A stretch of DNA of 64,000 bases from contig CAHIKZ030002090.1 in NCBI GenBank assembly GCA_903632075.3, positions 5,521,001 through 5,585,000 of the forward strand. Direction: 5' to 3'. Position 1 is the stretch's first letter. Every line of letters begins with the position of its first letter. A program made the position numbers and the translations under genes. This document shows positions 52,680 to 63,684 of the stretch, in pieces. The DNA comes from Acanthosepion pharaonis (taxonomy: Eukaryota; Mollusca; Cephalopoda; Sepiida; Sepiidae). The notes beneath the pieces are model-generated. The model had not been told where the DNA came from, did no database searches, and was given only the letters and a program-made list of their open reading frames with translations.

Positions 52680-53265
52680 TATCTACATGGTATACCTATC
52701 AAATGTAGCATTCAGCCTTGATATTGGAAGACGGGCAGAGGACAGACCGAACAAAGCGAGAATACATGTCTAACAAAACACTGTATTTTCAATTATCAAC
52801 AGTATTTTCCATTGAAGTGCTAAACAGTGACCGTTTCCTCGAGTGGTCACCAGGCCTTGTACAGGGTGGATCTTACTGTAGAACAATGACACTGGATGTT
52901 TTCTACCCGGTCATTTAGAAAAGCAAGACTAGACCAGGAATGGGCGAATTCTGGACAGACACCAGCAGCACATGAAAAATGCATGCGCCAAAAGGAAATA
53001 CAAAAAACAGAGCCACCGCTGGCTGATAGGTACGAGGACGACTCAACGAAGGGCAACGTTAAATCAGATAAGGTCAGCTGATTACGCTCAACCCATCGGT
53101 CAAGTCACTGCACAGTGTAAACTATATGCAAAACTGTTTTACTGTAATTGACTAGTAAGAGAATCATTATGGTATTCGTTATTTCGCATTTTGGGATCAG
53201 AAAATATATGCAACTTATGAGGGAAGACTGACGCCATATGGCCAAATGAAACGAGAAATGTTTTC
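52680..53265. other. No gene recognised
   Basis: Somewhat GC-richer; frames of 61-69 codons without motif. Confidence 0.4.
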
Positions 53266-53269
53266 AGTT

Positions 53270-53850
53270 CTTTAACGACGATGGTCGGGTTTGTGTGTAA
53301 AGTATACGTTAGGCTATGAATCAAAATATCAGCAGTATTTTTGCAAAGTACTGAGAGCTGTTTACTTGTATGGGATGTATTACGTCCAAGATGGTATGTA
53401 AAGCAGACAACATAATGCTATAAAACCCGCTTGTCAGTAATACTTTTGCAAACGGCTAATAGCTGTGTAATTGTGTGGGTTTTGTTATGTCCGAGTTTGT
53501 GTTTGAAGCAAACAACATGAGGCTATGGATAACGCTTGTCAGTAGTACTTTTGAAAACTGCTAATAGCTATATAATTGTTTGGATGTGTTTATATTTCAG
53601 TTGTGTGCAAAATAGACCACAAGTTAATGGATCCCACTTGGTAGCAGTATTTTATACCAACTGCTAATAGCTGTGTAATTTTGTAGTATACCTTATGTCT
53701 GTGTTTGTCTGAGTTTAAAGCAGACCTCATGAGACTGTGTATCTTTCCTGTCAGCAGTATTTTATGCAAAATGGTAATAGCTGTGTCTTTGCATGTGGTT
53801 TGTTTGTTTGAGTTTGGGCGGACAACTAATGAAACTCGAATCTTTTGTTG
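53270..53850 (+). repeat. Tandem repeat, about 105-bp unit, five copies
   Basis: The block 'GTCAGCAGTATTTTTGCAAA' then CTGCTAATAGCTGTGTAATT recurs at 53330, 53435, 53540, 53642 and 53752, i.e. steps of 105, 105, 102 and 110. Between them lie shared AGCAGACAACATGAGGCTAT-like segments. Copies are diverged (roughly 75-85 percent by eye). Confidence 0.85.
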
Positions 53851-54370
53851 CTGATCATTTGCATCCCTTTTTTTTTCTTTTTCGTTTCCAAGCTATGATA
53901 ACTTGCTCCTGCAACATAACGCACACTCTCACATTATTCATGACAAAAACTTGTTCGAATTCTTTAGTCGTGTCGCTTGATCAAACGATTCAGCTATGGA
54001 CATCTCTGGGGTATGACGGCAACGTCACCTAGCCGCTGTTATTCAAGTGAATGAATCTGCTACATATTGTTATTTAGCGCTCTCTCTATTCTCTTATTGT
54101 TTTAGGTACCGATTTTTCTTCCTGCTATGTTCCTAGAAAATACCGTATCATAGGTTTTACAGGACCATCTGACGACATGATCATTCAATAATCCAATTAA
54201 AAAATCCAATCGTAACTCAAAGCGCTACACTGACTAATAGAAAAAATACAAATATATAGTCGGTGATGGCTAATTTCAAATCCAGCAGACGTTAATTGTA
54301 TCGATATGAGAAATAAGACTTTATGACTGTAGCATCTGATAAAGACTTCACTTACTCACGGGTTTGTCTC
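53850..54370. other. No gene recognised
   Basis: Unassigned; one poly-T/TTC run near 53869. Confidence 0.4.
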
Positions 54371-54374
54371 TCAT

Positions 54375-54445
54375 TCCTACCTGACTATGCCTGCTATATA
54401 GTAGCGAAACGCGTTGTCTGAAAAACCTTTCAATTTTGTCAAAAG
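54375..54445 (+). repeat. PLE-terminus-like block
   Basis: CTGACTATGCCTGCTATATA then GTAGCGAAACGCGTTGTC. GAAACGCGTT and a GCTA/TAGC stem before it echo hammerhead-type PLE ends, but the first box (CTGACTA) has lost its G. Confidence 0.4.
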
Positions 54446-54469
54446 TATAGGTAGTATTTCGTAAAGAAA

Positions 54470-54883
54470 CAATCGAACGCAACACAGAAATATGATGATG
54501 CAGGGGAAGAGAAAAAGACACTTTTTAGAAATTCAGTCAGACAGAATCGAAATGTAGCTTTAGAAATGAAGTAAACAATACTCGACTATTGCTTAACATC
54601 TACCTTCTTAAATGGCAGCGAGAGCTTGACAATTTTGTCATAGATAAAGTAATAGAGATGTAATTTTTCGACGAATGTTGACGATAGTAAGGAGAGATCG
54701 TATATGAAACAAGGTTATAAGTATGTTAAAAAGATCATTACATTTAGAAAGACATGGATGAAAAATATTGGGAAACATAATGAAGAAAGAAGGCTTAGTA
54801 AACTTAACACTCACAACGACTTAGTAAAAGTAAGAGAAACAAATGAAAACAGCGAGCAATATACTTGACGAGTTTGAGAATAT
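54470..54883 (+). pseudogene. LINE-E relic, left of a solo LTR
   Basis: Worn words in order: 'NTEI'-like start, LLNIYLLKWQRELDNF, 'EKHGKHNEERRLSKLNTHND'-like reading. The match is to the C-terminal half of LINE-E, cut at 54883 by the LTR. Confidence 0.65.
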
Positions 54884-55209
54884 TGTTGTTCATGATGACG
54901 GTCGTCTTTGAGTATAGAATCCAGAGGTTAGCAGTGAATATTTCGAAGACAGTAGGGAAGCGTAATTCAGGTTAGCAGTGGATATCCCAGTAAAGTAGCA
55001 GAGCGTAGTTCTTACTTCTGTTTCTCTTCGCCTGACAAGCTGGCACTGGACATTCGGATAGAGTAAACAAAATGGCCACCTTTATACACGACGGATTGAA
55101 TATTCTACGTCTTCTGATTGGTTAACCTTCTATTGGTGGACTATAAAATGAGTCAACTCATTTAGACTGGCTCACTAGTACACACACATATACACAAAAA
55201 ACTGCAACA
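54884..55209 (-). mobile_element. Solo LTR, second copy, perfect TSD
   Basis: 326 bp, plus-strand ends TGTTGTTC and CTGCAACA, flanked by AATAT on both sides (54879-54883 and 55210-55214). It is the reverse complement homologue of 22245-22570 with the same length, the same TATA box (CTTTATAC on the plus strand, 55080-55087), CCAAT box and duplicated CACTGCTAACCT. It sits inside a LINE-E relic, which resumes at about 55215. Confidence 0.92.
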
Positions 55210-55400
55210 AATATGACTTGCGAAACACGTATCACAAAGAGAAAAAAGTTTCGTAAAGAGTAAGTATTGTCGAATGCAACAAAGGTCATGAATGTGGAGA
55301 GCCATGATCGCCCACGTCCAGGAGGGAAACCGTACGTAAAGAGAATGAAAGAGAGAATATTCTCTTCATGAACAGCGAGCAACATTTAACCTTGATAGAG
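55210..55400 (+). pseudogene. LINE-E relic, right of the solo LTR
   Basis: Includes ATGTGGAGAGCCATGATCGCCCACGTCC-type sequence at 55287-55320 (reads MWRAMIAHVQEG), the end of LINE-E just before its stop. Confidence 0.78.
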
Positions 55401-55734
55401 TACAATAAACCCTTATCTTGGAGTGGGATAAGATATGTACAGTTTGGTATTTTCTTATTCTATGTCAGTCCAGACCATAGAGTTCTCAACTCTGAGTCGC
55501 ATTTCATTTTCAATGCTTAGTGCGTAGCACTCTAGGGATCTATATATAAAGTACCAAGGTGGGTGGATGTTCTCTGCTAAAGAATCATCTCTTTAATAAA
55601 GCTTAAATTATAATTAAAAACATACGCTAAAGAGGAAGAGGAAAGTGGACCAGAACAAAAGTTTGCTGTTGCCTGTCCCACAGTCCATGTCATTCTACCT
55701 GAAAGAGTGTGATTTAAGATTTACTCCTGGCTTA
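55401..55734. other. No gene recognised
   Basis: Unassigned sequence. Confidence 0.4.
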
Positions 55735-55975
55735 ATTAGCATACGAACTGGTTTTGAATTCAGAGTTGTCCTTCTAGAATGGTTAACAACCATGGATAGA
55801 GATCCAAAATTGCCCTGCTGTTTAATCCATAGGTGAGGGAAAGAGAATAGCTGCATTCATACCCTTTCCCATAATATTTATGCGAAAATGCATGCTGTGA
55901 AATCAGTCGGGTTTCGAATTCAGCTTGCCGATTTCTTTTTCTAAGCCGTTGTTACCCTATCCGCACATCTGTATG
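55735..55975 (-). repeat. tRNA-like SINE, family S3
   Basis: Minus strand: GGTAACAACGGCTTAG, GAAATCGGCAAGCTGAATTCG, GCATTTTCGCATAAATATTATGGG, CACCTATGGATTAAACAGC, CCATGGTTGTTAACC, AAGGACAACTCTGAATTC. Confidence 0.75.
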
Positions 55976-56559
55976 CATACAATCTCTATAGACATTTACA
56001 ATGCAGCCCAGTTACATACGAGCATTATCGAAACGGTTGTCCAGACAAAAATGAAGAATTTTTTTCTGTCTAACTGTAGGTCTATAGATGTAAAATTCAC
56101 TCATAATGTTGTCTGGATTAAAAGAGGTGTCGCCGGAACATCGGCGGTCGTGTGTGCATGGCCTTTAAACTGATTATCAGTCCAAATACAGTTTGGCTCA
56201 TTTTGCACATTGACAAACCAATTACTGAACAGATTTTAATTTGTGATCGATCAACGAATACTTCAAAGAATTATGATTAAATTAAAAAGCCATGATTTTT
56301 GCCTTCATTCTCGGCGATAATTGATCGTAAATAGGGTTTCTGATTGGAATAGTGAATTACGGAAATTTCAGACAAAGGATGAGCTTCCGATGCGATTAAA
56401 ACTCGCATTTCATTTCCACAAATGTTTCTTATTTCAGCCGTGAACCTCTTCGTAATTCGGCTATGCGGCCAAATAAGCAAATGATAATATATGATCTTCA
56501 ACGATTGTCACTTGTTCTTACTTTAAGCCGCGTCATTTATTGTTACAATAAATTCTGCC
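55976..56559. other. No gene recognised
   Basis: Two frames of 74-82 codons, no motif. Confidence 0.4.
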
Positions 56560-56562
56560 TGC

Positions 56563-56626
<64 letters not shown>

Positions 56627-56796
56627 AAAAGAGTCAGATTAGACCAAAAAAGTATATTTAAATCAATATATATCTTCAACGACTGTCTCTAAGTCTGTTT
56701 CTGCCTGTCTCAGTCAGTTCATATTTATATATCGCAGTATGTTCCTATCTATCTATTTATCTATCTCAGTCTGTAAAATCTATCCATCCCAGTCTG

Positions 56797-56853
<57 letters not shown>

Positions 56854-56908
56854 CAGTCTCTTTCTATCTATCTCTCTATCTCAGTCTGTTCCTATCTATC
56901 TATCCCAG

Positions 56909-56945
<37 letters not shown>

Positions 56946-56982
56946 CAGTCTGTTATATTTGTCTGTCTCTCTTTCTCCCTCC

Positions 56983-57025
<43 letters not shown>

Positions 57026-57410
57026 TTCCTCTCTATATATCCCAGCCTGTTCTCATCTACTTTTTTTTCTTTATTTTTTTTAAGCATTACGCCCCGAGCA
57101 AGGCGTGAAGCCACTAGGATGCAGGGGGTTGCAGAAGATTTGGAGCGAGAGCAGATAGGAGTGATAGAAGAAAGGATGAGGAGAAGGATAGTGGATAGTT
57201 CAAGGTAACTGGCGATGTCGATTGACATTACATTTGAATAGTTGGAGATTATGGCTCTCAGGGAAACAGTAATAGGGAAGGGTGTTCCACAGGCGAGAGG
57301 TGCGAGGTATTAAGCTATTGGAGTAGAAGAGACGGCTACATTTAAAAGTTTCTAGAGTGAAAGGGTGAGAGTGGAATGCCAGCCTCTACCTATATATATA
57401 TATCTATCTA

Positions 57411-57476
<66 letters not shown>

Positions 57477-57690
57477 TCTGTTCCTAGCTGTCTATTTAAG
57501 TTTGTTTTGTCTGTCTCAGTCTGTTCCTATCTATCTATATATCTAGTTAGCTAGCTATTTAGCTAGCTAGCTAACTCGCTCAGTCTTTTCCTATCTATCT
57601 GTCTATCTATTTGTCTATCTTTGTCTGTTCCTATCTATCTATCTATCTATCTATCTATCTCTGTTTATGTCTGTCTCAATTCTGTGCTAC
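56560..57690. repeat. TATC/TA microsatellite field with CAGTCTGTTC spacers
   Basis: TATC arrays (56567-56622, 56909-56944, 57628-57660), TA arrays (56798-56850, 56994-57020, 57412-57472) and CTAG (57545-57575) are separated by repeated TATC(T)CAGTCTGTTCCTATC elements. This is the reverse of GAACAGACTGAGATAGATAG seen elsewhere. A LINE-J 3' end is inserted at 57060-57395. Confidence 0.92.
57060..57395 (-). mobile_element. LINE-J 3' end inserted in the TATC field
   Basis: Minus strand reads LFYSNSLIPRTSRLWNTLPY and YCFPESHNLQLFKCNVN, then a 3' region ending GCTCGGGGCGTAATGCTT and an A-rich tail (57060-57083). The tail orientation fits retroposition into simple sequence. Confidence 0.82.
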
Positions 57691-58045
57691 TCTATCGTTA
57701 TCTCACGGACAGATGTTTGAATGAAGTCCATTCTTTAGTGCCACCAATTCATATATATACAACTAAGACTGCTACCTCCACAGTATCGAATCACCCTTAT
57801 TTCCTCGTAAAAGAAAAGTTCCAGTCAGACACCTATTTTTTCAAGAACTGCTACTTTGTGAAACAGACTCCCGCGTTGGTGCTTCCTGAACTCAAAAAAA
57901 GTTTTCAGATCAAAAGTCAGTCGTTTTCTAACTTTCTCTTTATCATAGTTTTCAAATCCTTACATTTATATCAATCTCGCATCCCATTCTCTATCTTGAG
58001 TAGCACTCGAACCTTGAATTGGATGAACTCTAGCACATAAAATAT
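57691..58045 (+). pseudogene. LINE-J C-terminal fragment
   Basis: The 139-codon frame after the TATC repeat reads VLLYRYLTDRCLNEVHSLVP, then 'KEKFQSDTYFFKNCYF' and LHLYQSRIPFSILSSTRTL. The first 15 residues of the frame are microsatellite. Confidence 0.82.
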
Positions 58046-58274
58046 ATCTATGCGTACAACAGTTTTCTAGTACTTCATATATTGATGTAACTTTGCATTG
58101 TGCTTATAAAATATCAAAACATTTCTTTGTATCTTCTTGTTTATTTTAAATCCGTTTTTGAATATGAAGCAAAATAAATAACATCCTCTTCAGTATTGAA
58201 TAATTATAATATTTTGCCTTGTTTAACATAAATAGTGATTCGCAAATTTCAATGCTGTGGACTCTTCCGGTGAC
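58046..58274. other. No gene recognised
   Basis: AT-rich spacer. 'TGGACTCTTCCGGTGACGTAAAAAA' at 58258 has a close relative at 60460, near the next LINE. Confidence 0.4.
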
Positions 58275-58600
58275 GTAAAAAAGTGCTACATATATATACA
58301 TAGTGCATAGTGGCTGTCGACTCACAAAGCGAGTATGACCATCACTGACATGTCCAGTCCATCAGTTAAACTCCCCACCCACCACACTGCATTCATTTGT
58401 TGTGTGAACGGCAGTGGCTCCTAAAGCCTGATATGGATCTGCATTTCTTGTTACATATATGGCATGTCAAATCATCTTCGGGTGGTGGAAGTTGACTTTG
58501 AACGTCATCACTTCCAATGTGTCTTTTTATATGCCTTGTCAAACTCGACCTAGACTTGCACACGCTAGTGCAGGTCGGGATATACATACATACATACATA
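58275..58600 (-). pseudogene. LINE C-terminal C2H2 zinc-finger tail and 3' UTR
   Basis: The minus frame at 58599-58393 reads SVCKSRSSLTRHIKRHIG, then a full C2H2 pattern: DDLTCHICNKKC, SISGFRSHCRSH (C-x2-C, H-x4-H), stop. Downstream on the minus strand comes GTCATACTCGCTTTGTGAGTCGACAGCCACTATG. Tandem C2H2 fingers at the end of the ORF2 protein occur in some animal LINEs, where they are thought to bind nucleic acid. The first finger has lost one cysteine. Read as a LINE tail, not a host transcription factor, because it is tiny, followed by a UTR-like repeat and bounded by CATA repeats. Confidence 0.65.
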
Positions 58601-58609
58601 CATAATGGC

Positions 58610-58962
58610 TGTTCACTCGTATCCTAGGATGCCCATGTACTAGGACTGATAGATAATCCCTATTGTAGACACCTGCTCAGGCACACTTATATTTGTCCAA
58701 CTCCCACAGAGCCCACCTGTGGTTTATACTGCAACTACGCTAAGACCTTATCTAGCGCTCAATGCCTCGGACTTGTGATTTCGTGCTAGCACAACCACTG
58801 ACGGCCCCCAATTTCACTCTTAAGGCGTAGTATGGTTTTCAGACACTTGCCAAAGTGTCGCACGCTGGGATAACATCCTTTCTGACAAATCGACCATGGT
58901 GAGATTGGAACCCGGGTCTCATGGTCAGAAAGCGAACGTTCTAACCACTCGGCTACATGTAC
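58610..58962 (-). repeat. tRNA-like SINE, family S2
   Basis: Minus strand: GTAGCCGAGTGGTTAGAACG, CTTTCTGACCATGAGACC, GGGTTCCAATCTCACCATGG, then the S2 body ending TACAATAGGGATTATC. This is the cleanest tRNA-like head in the window: A box TRGYNNRNNGG-type and B box are both readable. Lacks the 75-bp insert of 31921. Confidence 0.88.
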
Positions 58963-59037
58963 GTACATACATACATACATACATACATACATACATACAT
59001 ACATACATACATACATACATACATACATACATCCATC
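58958..59037. repeat. (CATA)n microsatellite
   Basis: About 17 CATA units ending in CATC. Confidence 0.95.
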
Positions 59038-59170
59038 CATCTCGACGTAGTGTAATGGTTAGCAAGCTTGTCTCGCAACTAACTAGAGTAGTGAGCTCGA
59101 ACCTCCCTTGGGGCTCCATACTTTCGGCCCTGTACCACATGCAAGCTACGCCATAGATATGAACAGACTT
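59038..59170 (+). repeat. tRNA-like SINE, family S4
   Basis: GTAGTGTAATGGTTAGCAAG, GTGAGCTCGAACCTCC, CTCCATACTTTCGGCCC, AAGCTACGCC, ATATGAACAGACTTGCG match 31002-31150. Confidence 0.8.
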
Positions 59171-59665
59171 GCGCTGTATACATAACAGTAATTTAATTTT
59201 TTACGCATTTCGCAATCTGTCGCATTATCTCAGTGAATAAAATATTCATGCGATAAACTATAATAAGAAAGACTGACATTCTAATTATTATAAAAACAGT
59301 TCTAGTTCCCGACAATCTCTTTCTTCCTGATTTTCCATGCCTAATGCAGAGATTGGTTGTCTAAAATTGCTCAAATTCTGACTAAAAAGAAAACTGCAAA
59401 ACTTATGGCTAATCGTCAAATTGTTTTTCCTGTCGCCAGAAATATTTACTTTGTTATTTTAAAAGATGACTAAGAGAGAGAAGATAGATGCAATGAAGTA
59501 AGGGTAAACTCAGAAAGCAACAAGTCAATCTGATATTTTGGGCCTAGACATATCAATTTATAACTTCAGTCCTACAACCAAAATTTGCTTATTTATCCTT
59601 AGAATGAATGAGAGATTTTTCATAATAAATCCTAACTGTGATACTACAATTTGAATGACGAACTA
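59171..59665. other. No gene recognised
   Basis: Unassigned AT-rich sequence. Confidence 0.4.
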
Positions 59666-59666
59666 G

Positions 59667-59718
<52 letters not shown>
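59666..59718. repeat. (TA)n microsatellite
   Basis: About 26 TA units. Confidence 0.95.
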
Positions 59719-59720
<2 letters not shown>

Positions 59721-60049
59721 CAAATAGATCCATTCCTGAAATAATTATTTTTATCCCAAGCCAATATATATATGATTTTAAAAATGTTAAAAAATGAAAA
59801 GAAAACGGTTAAATTCATAACCTCATGCTATTTAAATATGTAAATAATACATAAATTTATCTCGTACTAAAATAATTTAAATATTAATTGCATAAAAAAA
59901 ATTCAAAATCATCTACTCACTTTCGTTTATTATAAATTAAATTATGTCATTTAGCTTCTTCCATAATTTACCTAGACTTTTCTGTTGATCTGATAAATAT
60001 TTGTGAGCATCTCTTAAATTTAAAAATTTTCAAAAACTAACAAATTTTT
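59719..60049. other. No gene recognised
   Basis: AT-rich; position left of a PLE terminus suggests worn PLE sequence but no motif is readable. Confidence 0.35.
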
Positions 60050-60200
60050 TACTTTTCTTAATAAATACAAGTTGCAAAATAAAATCCTCATATTTGCCTT
60101 GATAAAGTCGGTTAGAGGACGAAACGCGTCGGTCAGGATAAGTTTTCCTTTTGTCTTTATTCATATTTATCCTTTTACAGATATATTTAATTATATTTGA
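60050..60200 (+). repeat. PLE terminal repeat with GAAACGCGTCGG
   Basis: TTGCCTTGATAAAGTCGG, loop, GAGGACGAAACGCGTCGG, then a T-rich stretch ending TTACAGATATA. It aligns with 15750-15900. GTC and GAC can form helix II next to GAAA. The first core box reads TTGATAA instead of CTGANGA, so cleavage is unlikely. Confidence 0.55.
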
Positions 60201-60204
60201 ATTT

Positions 60205-60206
60205 TT

Positions 60207-60252
<46 letters not shown>
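60205..60252. repeat. (CA)n(TA)n microsatellite
   Basis: Short CA and about 16 TA units. Confidence 0.95.
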
Positions 60253-60254
<2 letters not shown>

Positions 60255-60479
60255 CAATTATATTGTACTTATAAAATATAAAAATGTTATTGTTATTCTG
60301 TATTTTCTTGTTTAGTTCCAATACTTTCTGAATATTCAACAAATAACATTCGATTCAATATTGCCTAATTATATTTTTTTTTTTCAAAATTAACATAACA
60401 TCAGATTCTGTTTCGAATAAGTCACCAGATGAGTCAACTAAATAAATTTCTAATCAGTGGACTCTTCCGGTAGCAGAAA

Positions 60480-62455
60480 AAATGAGTTCTACACATAGAT
60501 TTGTTCCTTACCTTCTCTCTTGGCTCATGTTGAACATCGTAACTCTATCCTCTTGTCATTTCGGATTATGTTATAGTATCTATTGATATTTCTTTTGAGT
60601 CGTCTATTAGACAAGAGCCTCCTATTCACAAAACTTCTTTCTTTTACCAGGCGTACTCATTGGGATTCATTTCAAGATTGTCTTCCCGATGCACCTTGGA
60701 GTGATATTTTCAAACATTCTATTGAGAATTGTACCACTGATGTTTCTTCTTGGGTAAAAACCAGCATCGACGCTTTTGTACCTTCTCGAAACTACCAATC
60801 TTCTTGTACCTGTTCAGCCGCTGTGACCCACAGGAATCACTTTTTAGAGTGAACTAGCGTGATAGTTCCAATCACAACTGACACCTCTTTGTGTATGCTG
60901 ATAATAATTATAAATATGTCCTCAAAGAGGCTAAGTCTTTCTTTGCTGATGGAATGAGGCACCGTATAGACTCGAACAAGTTTGGTTCTACTGGCGGATT
61001 TGTAATAGTCTGTTAAATAAAACCTAGTAAAGAGAGGAGGGATAGAAACTTACTTTTATTTAAGTTTCTATCCCTCCTCTCAGTTTGAGGTGTTATCATG
61101 TTCTGCTGATAAAGCAGAATGTTTTGCTCATAAATTATCTTCCAATTCTACTCTTTGCCTGATTTTCCACTTATTGAGTGTCTATTTCGAGATATGCATA
61201 TAACTTTGTCTATAGTTTCTGTTATCATCTTTAGAGTGGATTCCCACATAGCATGCGTACCTGATGGTCCTTAAGGAATGTGCTTCTGAAATAGATCTTG
61301 TTCTTACGAAACTCTACAATCAATGTCTTGCTGCTGCTTGTTGGAAATTCTCTTCTGTACTTCCAATCTTTAAGAACTCAGGCGAACCGCTTGATCCATT
61401 AGCCTTCTACCGCGTTTTGGCAAAGTACTAGAGTCTCTAACCAACTTAGAATTCTCACATCGCAGAGTCTTCTTTCAGATAAGCAATATGGCTTTTGCTT
61501 CTCTTGGCCAACTGCTAATGCGTTAACGTTTATTGCTGAAAGAGTCTGTCAAGTTTCATATGAGAATAGTGAAGTTCGGGCTGCTGCTTTGGAAATCTTG
61601 AAGGCATTTATCAGGGATTGGCATGGTGTTTTTTGTTTTGTTTTGTTTTTGTTTTTTTCAAAAGTTGAAAGGTTAAGTTATTTCTAGATGAGACTTTGAT
61701 CTTTCTTATCAAACCGTGAAATGAAAGTTGAATTGAATAGTCACTTTTCTCGATCTTTCTGCATTAATGCAGTTTCCCCAGGGCGTCCACAACCATTATG
61801 AAGTCATCAGTTCTCAACTAGGAATCAATTGCAAGGTCTGCTGCTAGGAGAGTTGATTCAATGTGTCGTGACAGACATTTTTTCTAGCCAAAATCTTACA
61901 CATTTATAAGTCTACCATTATTCCATACAGTAAATATTGCTGGTGCTTCTGCTATGTATTAAGAGATTCTTGATAAAATACAAAGAATGTGCAATGTTAT
62001 TGGTCCTGGCCTGGCATATTGGTTTCAAACACTTTCCTACCGCCTAACGTAGTTTCATTGTGCTTGTTCTATAAATATTTTCATGGAAATTGTTCTAATG
62101 TGCTTTTCGCTTAGGTACCTAGTCTTTACAAATTTAAGCTCAGTATTATATTGGCGGTAACGTCTCATAATTTTACAAGTGGAATGGCTATATTTAACCG
62201 TAAGTTCTATGTTAACACTTTTCTTCTCTCACATTTCCCGCTTGCGGGATTCTCTTCCAGCTTCTTGCTTTTCAGTCAACTTTGATCTTCAAAAAATTAA
62301 ATACAATGTCAGTCGTTTTCTTCTGACTTCTTAATTCTTGTTCATTTATTGTTCTCCCTCCTTAATAATCTTTCTTTTTCACATATTATTTCACTACCAG
62401 TAACCCCGTGCGTCTTAGTGACTTTATTGAATTGCTTGTGATGAAATGATTAAAC
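60480..62455 (+). pseudogene. LINE-J long relic, endonuclease end to 3' terminus
   Basis: Opens with SDYVIVSIDISFESSIRQEP (S-D-(H to Y) of the endonuclease), then HWDSFQDCLPDAPWSDIFKH and VTHRNHF. Reverse transcriptase words follow, worn: 'KLYNQCLAAACWKF', 'SNKQYGF', and motif A around 61600-61630, where the invariant aspartate segment reads KAFIRDWHG. A deletion removes motif C. The C-terminal 'VPSLYKFKLS', 'LLAFQST' and the 3' end near GAAATGATTAAA precede GATA repeats. Many stops; catalytically dead by loss of the histidine, motif A and motif C. Confidence 0.85.
61032..61081. repeat. Perfect 21-bp hairpin inside the LINE
   Basis: Arms 61032-61052 and 61061-61081 are exact reverse complements with an 8-bp loop. 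Other LINE-J copies have no palindrome at the equivalent place. Confidence 0.95.
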
Positions 62456-62526
62456 ATATAAATAGATAGATCAAAATGAACAGTGAGATAGATAGATATG
62501 AGCAGAAAGAGATAAATAGATCGATA
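62456..62526. repeat. Short GATA runs with GAACAGTGAGATAGATAG
   Basis: Interrupted GATA tetramers at the 3' end of the LINE-J copy. Confidence 0.8.
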
Positions 62527-63650
62527 TGTGACGTCCCTAAGCACAGCCTTCGCTCGCTCCTCGCTGCTTCGTTCGGGTGTCGCCGCTCCAAACGTGACGT
62601 CCGACGGTCGCGTCAGTCGTGTTGTCTCGTCCTGTGACGACCAACTGGCTTGGTATCGGTCGCGGCACCCAAATGTGACGTTCTAACCTTTTGGGTGACT
62701 CGGGTGGGAATCTGGTTAGATTCGATATCAGTCTCGTCGTTCCCAACTCGCTTCCAACGTCTGGTTACCAAAGTAACTGCGTTGATCTCCAGTCTGCCTA
62801 CCCACGTTGTGAATTGATCTTAGGCAGAAGAAATCAATCAGTCGTCAGGGCCGTAATGCAAGTTGGGTCCAAGCGGGGGTGGTATCGCACAAATACGTAT
62901 AAAAGAAATAAAATGATAACTCAAAAGTTCAAGGTATCAAAGAAAAGGATAACAAACTTTATGTCTAGTTGTTGGATACATAGGACTGCGTCTATCTCCC
63001 GACCCGTTCTATGGATTGTGACACGTTGTTTTCCGTTAGGCGAGTTTTAACACTTCAAGTTGTTTGCTCTTTAAGAAATTGGTTTTTTTTGGTGTGTCTT
63101 CGGGCGAAAGTCGAAAAAACTTATTTTGGTGGTCTAGATCTAAGTCGCTCTTCAAAATAATTGTTCTTGGATTGAAGATGAGTCCGGAAATTGCGCGAAT
63201 CTTGGTCAGCCGATGTGAGGTCTGCTTCAACTGAGCACTGGAGACTGACTCTGGGAACTGTCTCTCCCGAACTTAACTCTGGAACTGTCTCTCCCGAACT
63301 TTCTCTGGAACTGATTTCTGCTCGCTGCGACTTTGCTTATATGGACGCCGACCAAAACCGGGGTGGGTTTGTCGGCGCCAGGGGTTCCTCGATAATTCTA
63401 AATACATATCCACTTCTCTTATTTTTGGTTAGGAATTTTCCACTTCTTTCCATTTTTGGGAGCCTTTTCTTACTCCCACCTTCTCACCATATTTCAGAGG
63501 GCGTGAACTGCCCTCCCCACTTCTTCGTAGCAACCTCTCATACCCATCCTCTAGCGTCACGTGATCACCACTCGGCCAATGATATCCAGCCGGGCGTGTG
63601 CGATCCCGAGGGCTTTGTTTCAGGGAAAAAAATATATCTTGCTTAACAAA
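62527..63650 (-). mobile_element. Probable LTR of a minus-strand retroelement
   Basis: GC-richer than the rest of the window. Read on the minus strand it would start TGTTAAGC (63650) just after a purine-rich tract (63655-63700). It has a TATA box CATATAAG (63336-63343) and then tandem GTTCGGGAGAGACAGTTCC units (plus-strand copies from 63254, 63281 and a partial at 63307). It ends either at CGTCACA (62674), followed by TTTGGGTGCCGCGACC like a primer-binding site, or at GACGTCACA (62527). Boundaries and class are unresolved. The 119- and 151-codon plus frames are not supported as genes. Confidence 0.4.
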
Positions 63651-63684
63651 ATAAAATTATCTTTTTCTTTTCCCTTTCTTTCTT

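Noticed and set aside
58393..58599. Host C2H2 transcription-factor gene
   Set aside because: Only one complete finger, no upstream coding region, and a repeat-like 3' region; a LINE tail fits better.
62691..63646. 119- and 151-codon plus-strand frames in GC-rich DNA
   Set aside because: They lie antisense to the LTR-like unit, contain its tandem repeat and match no family.
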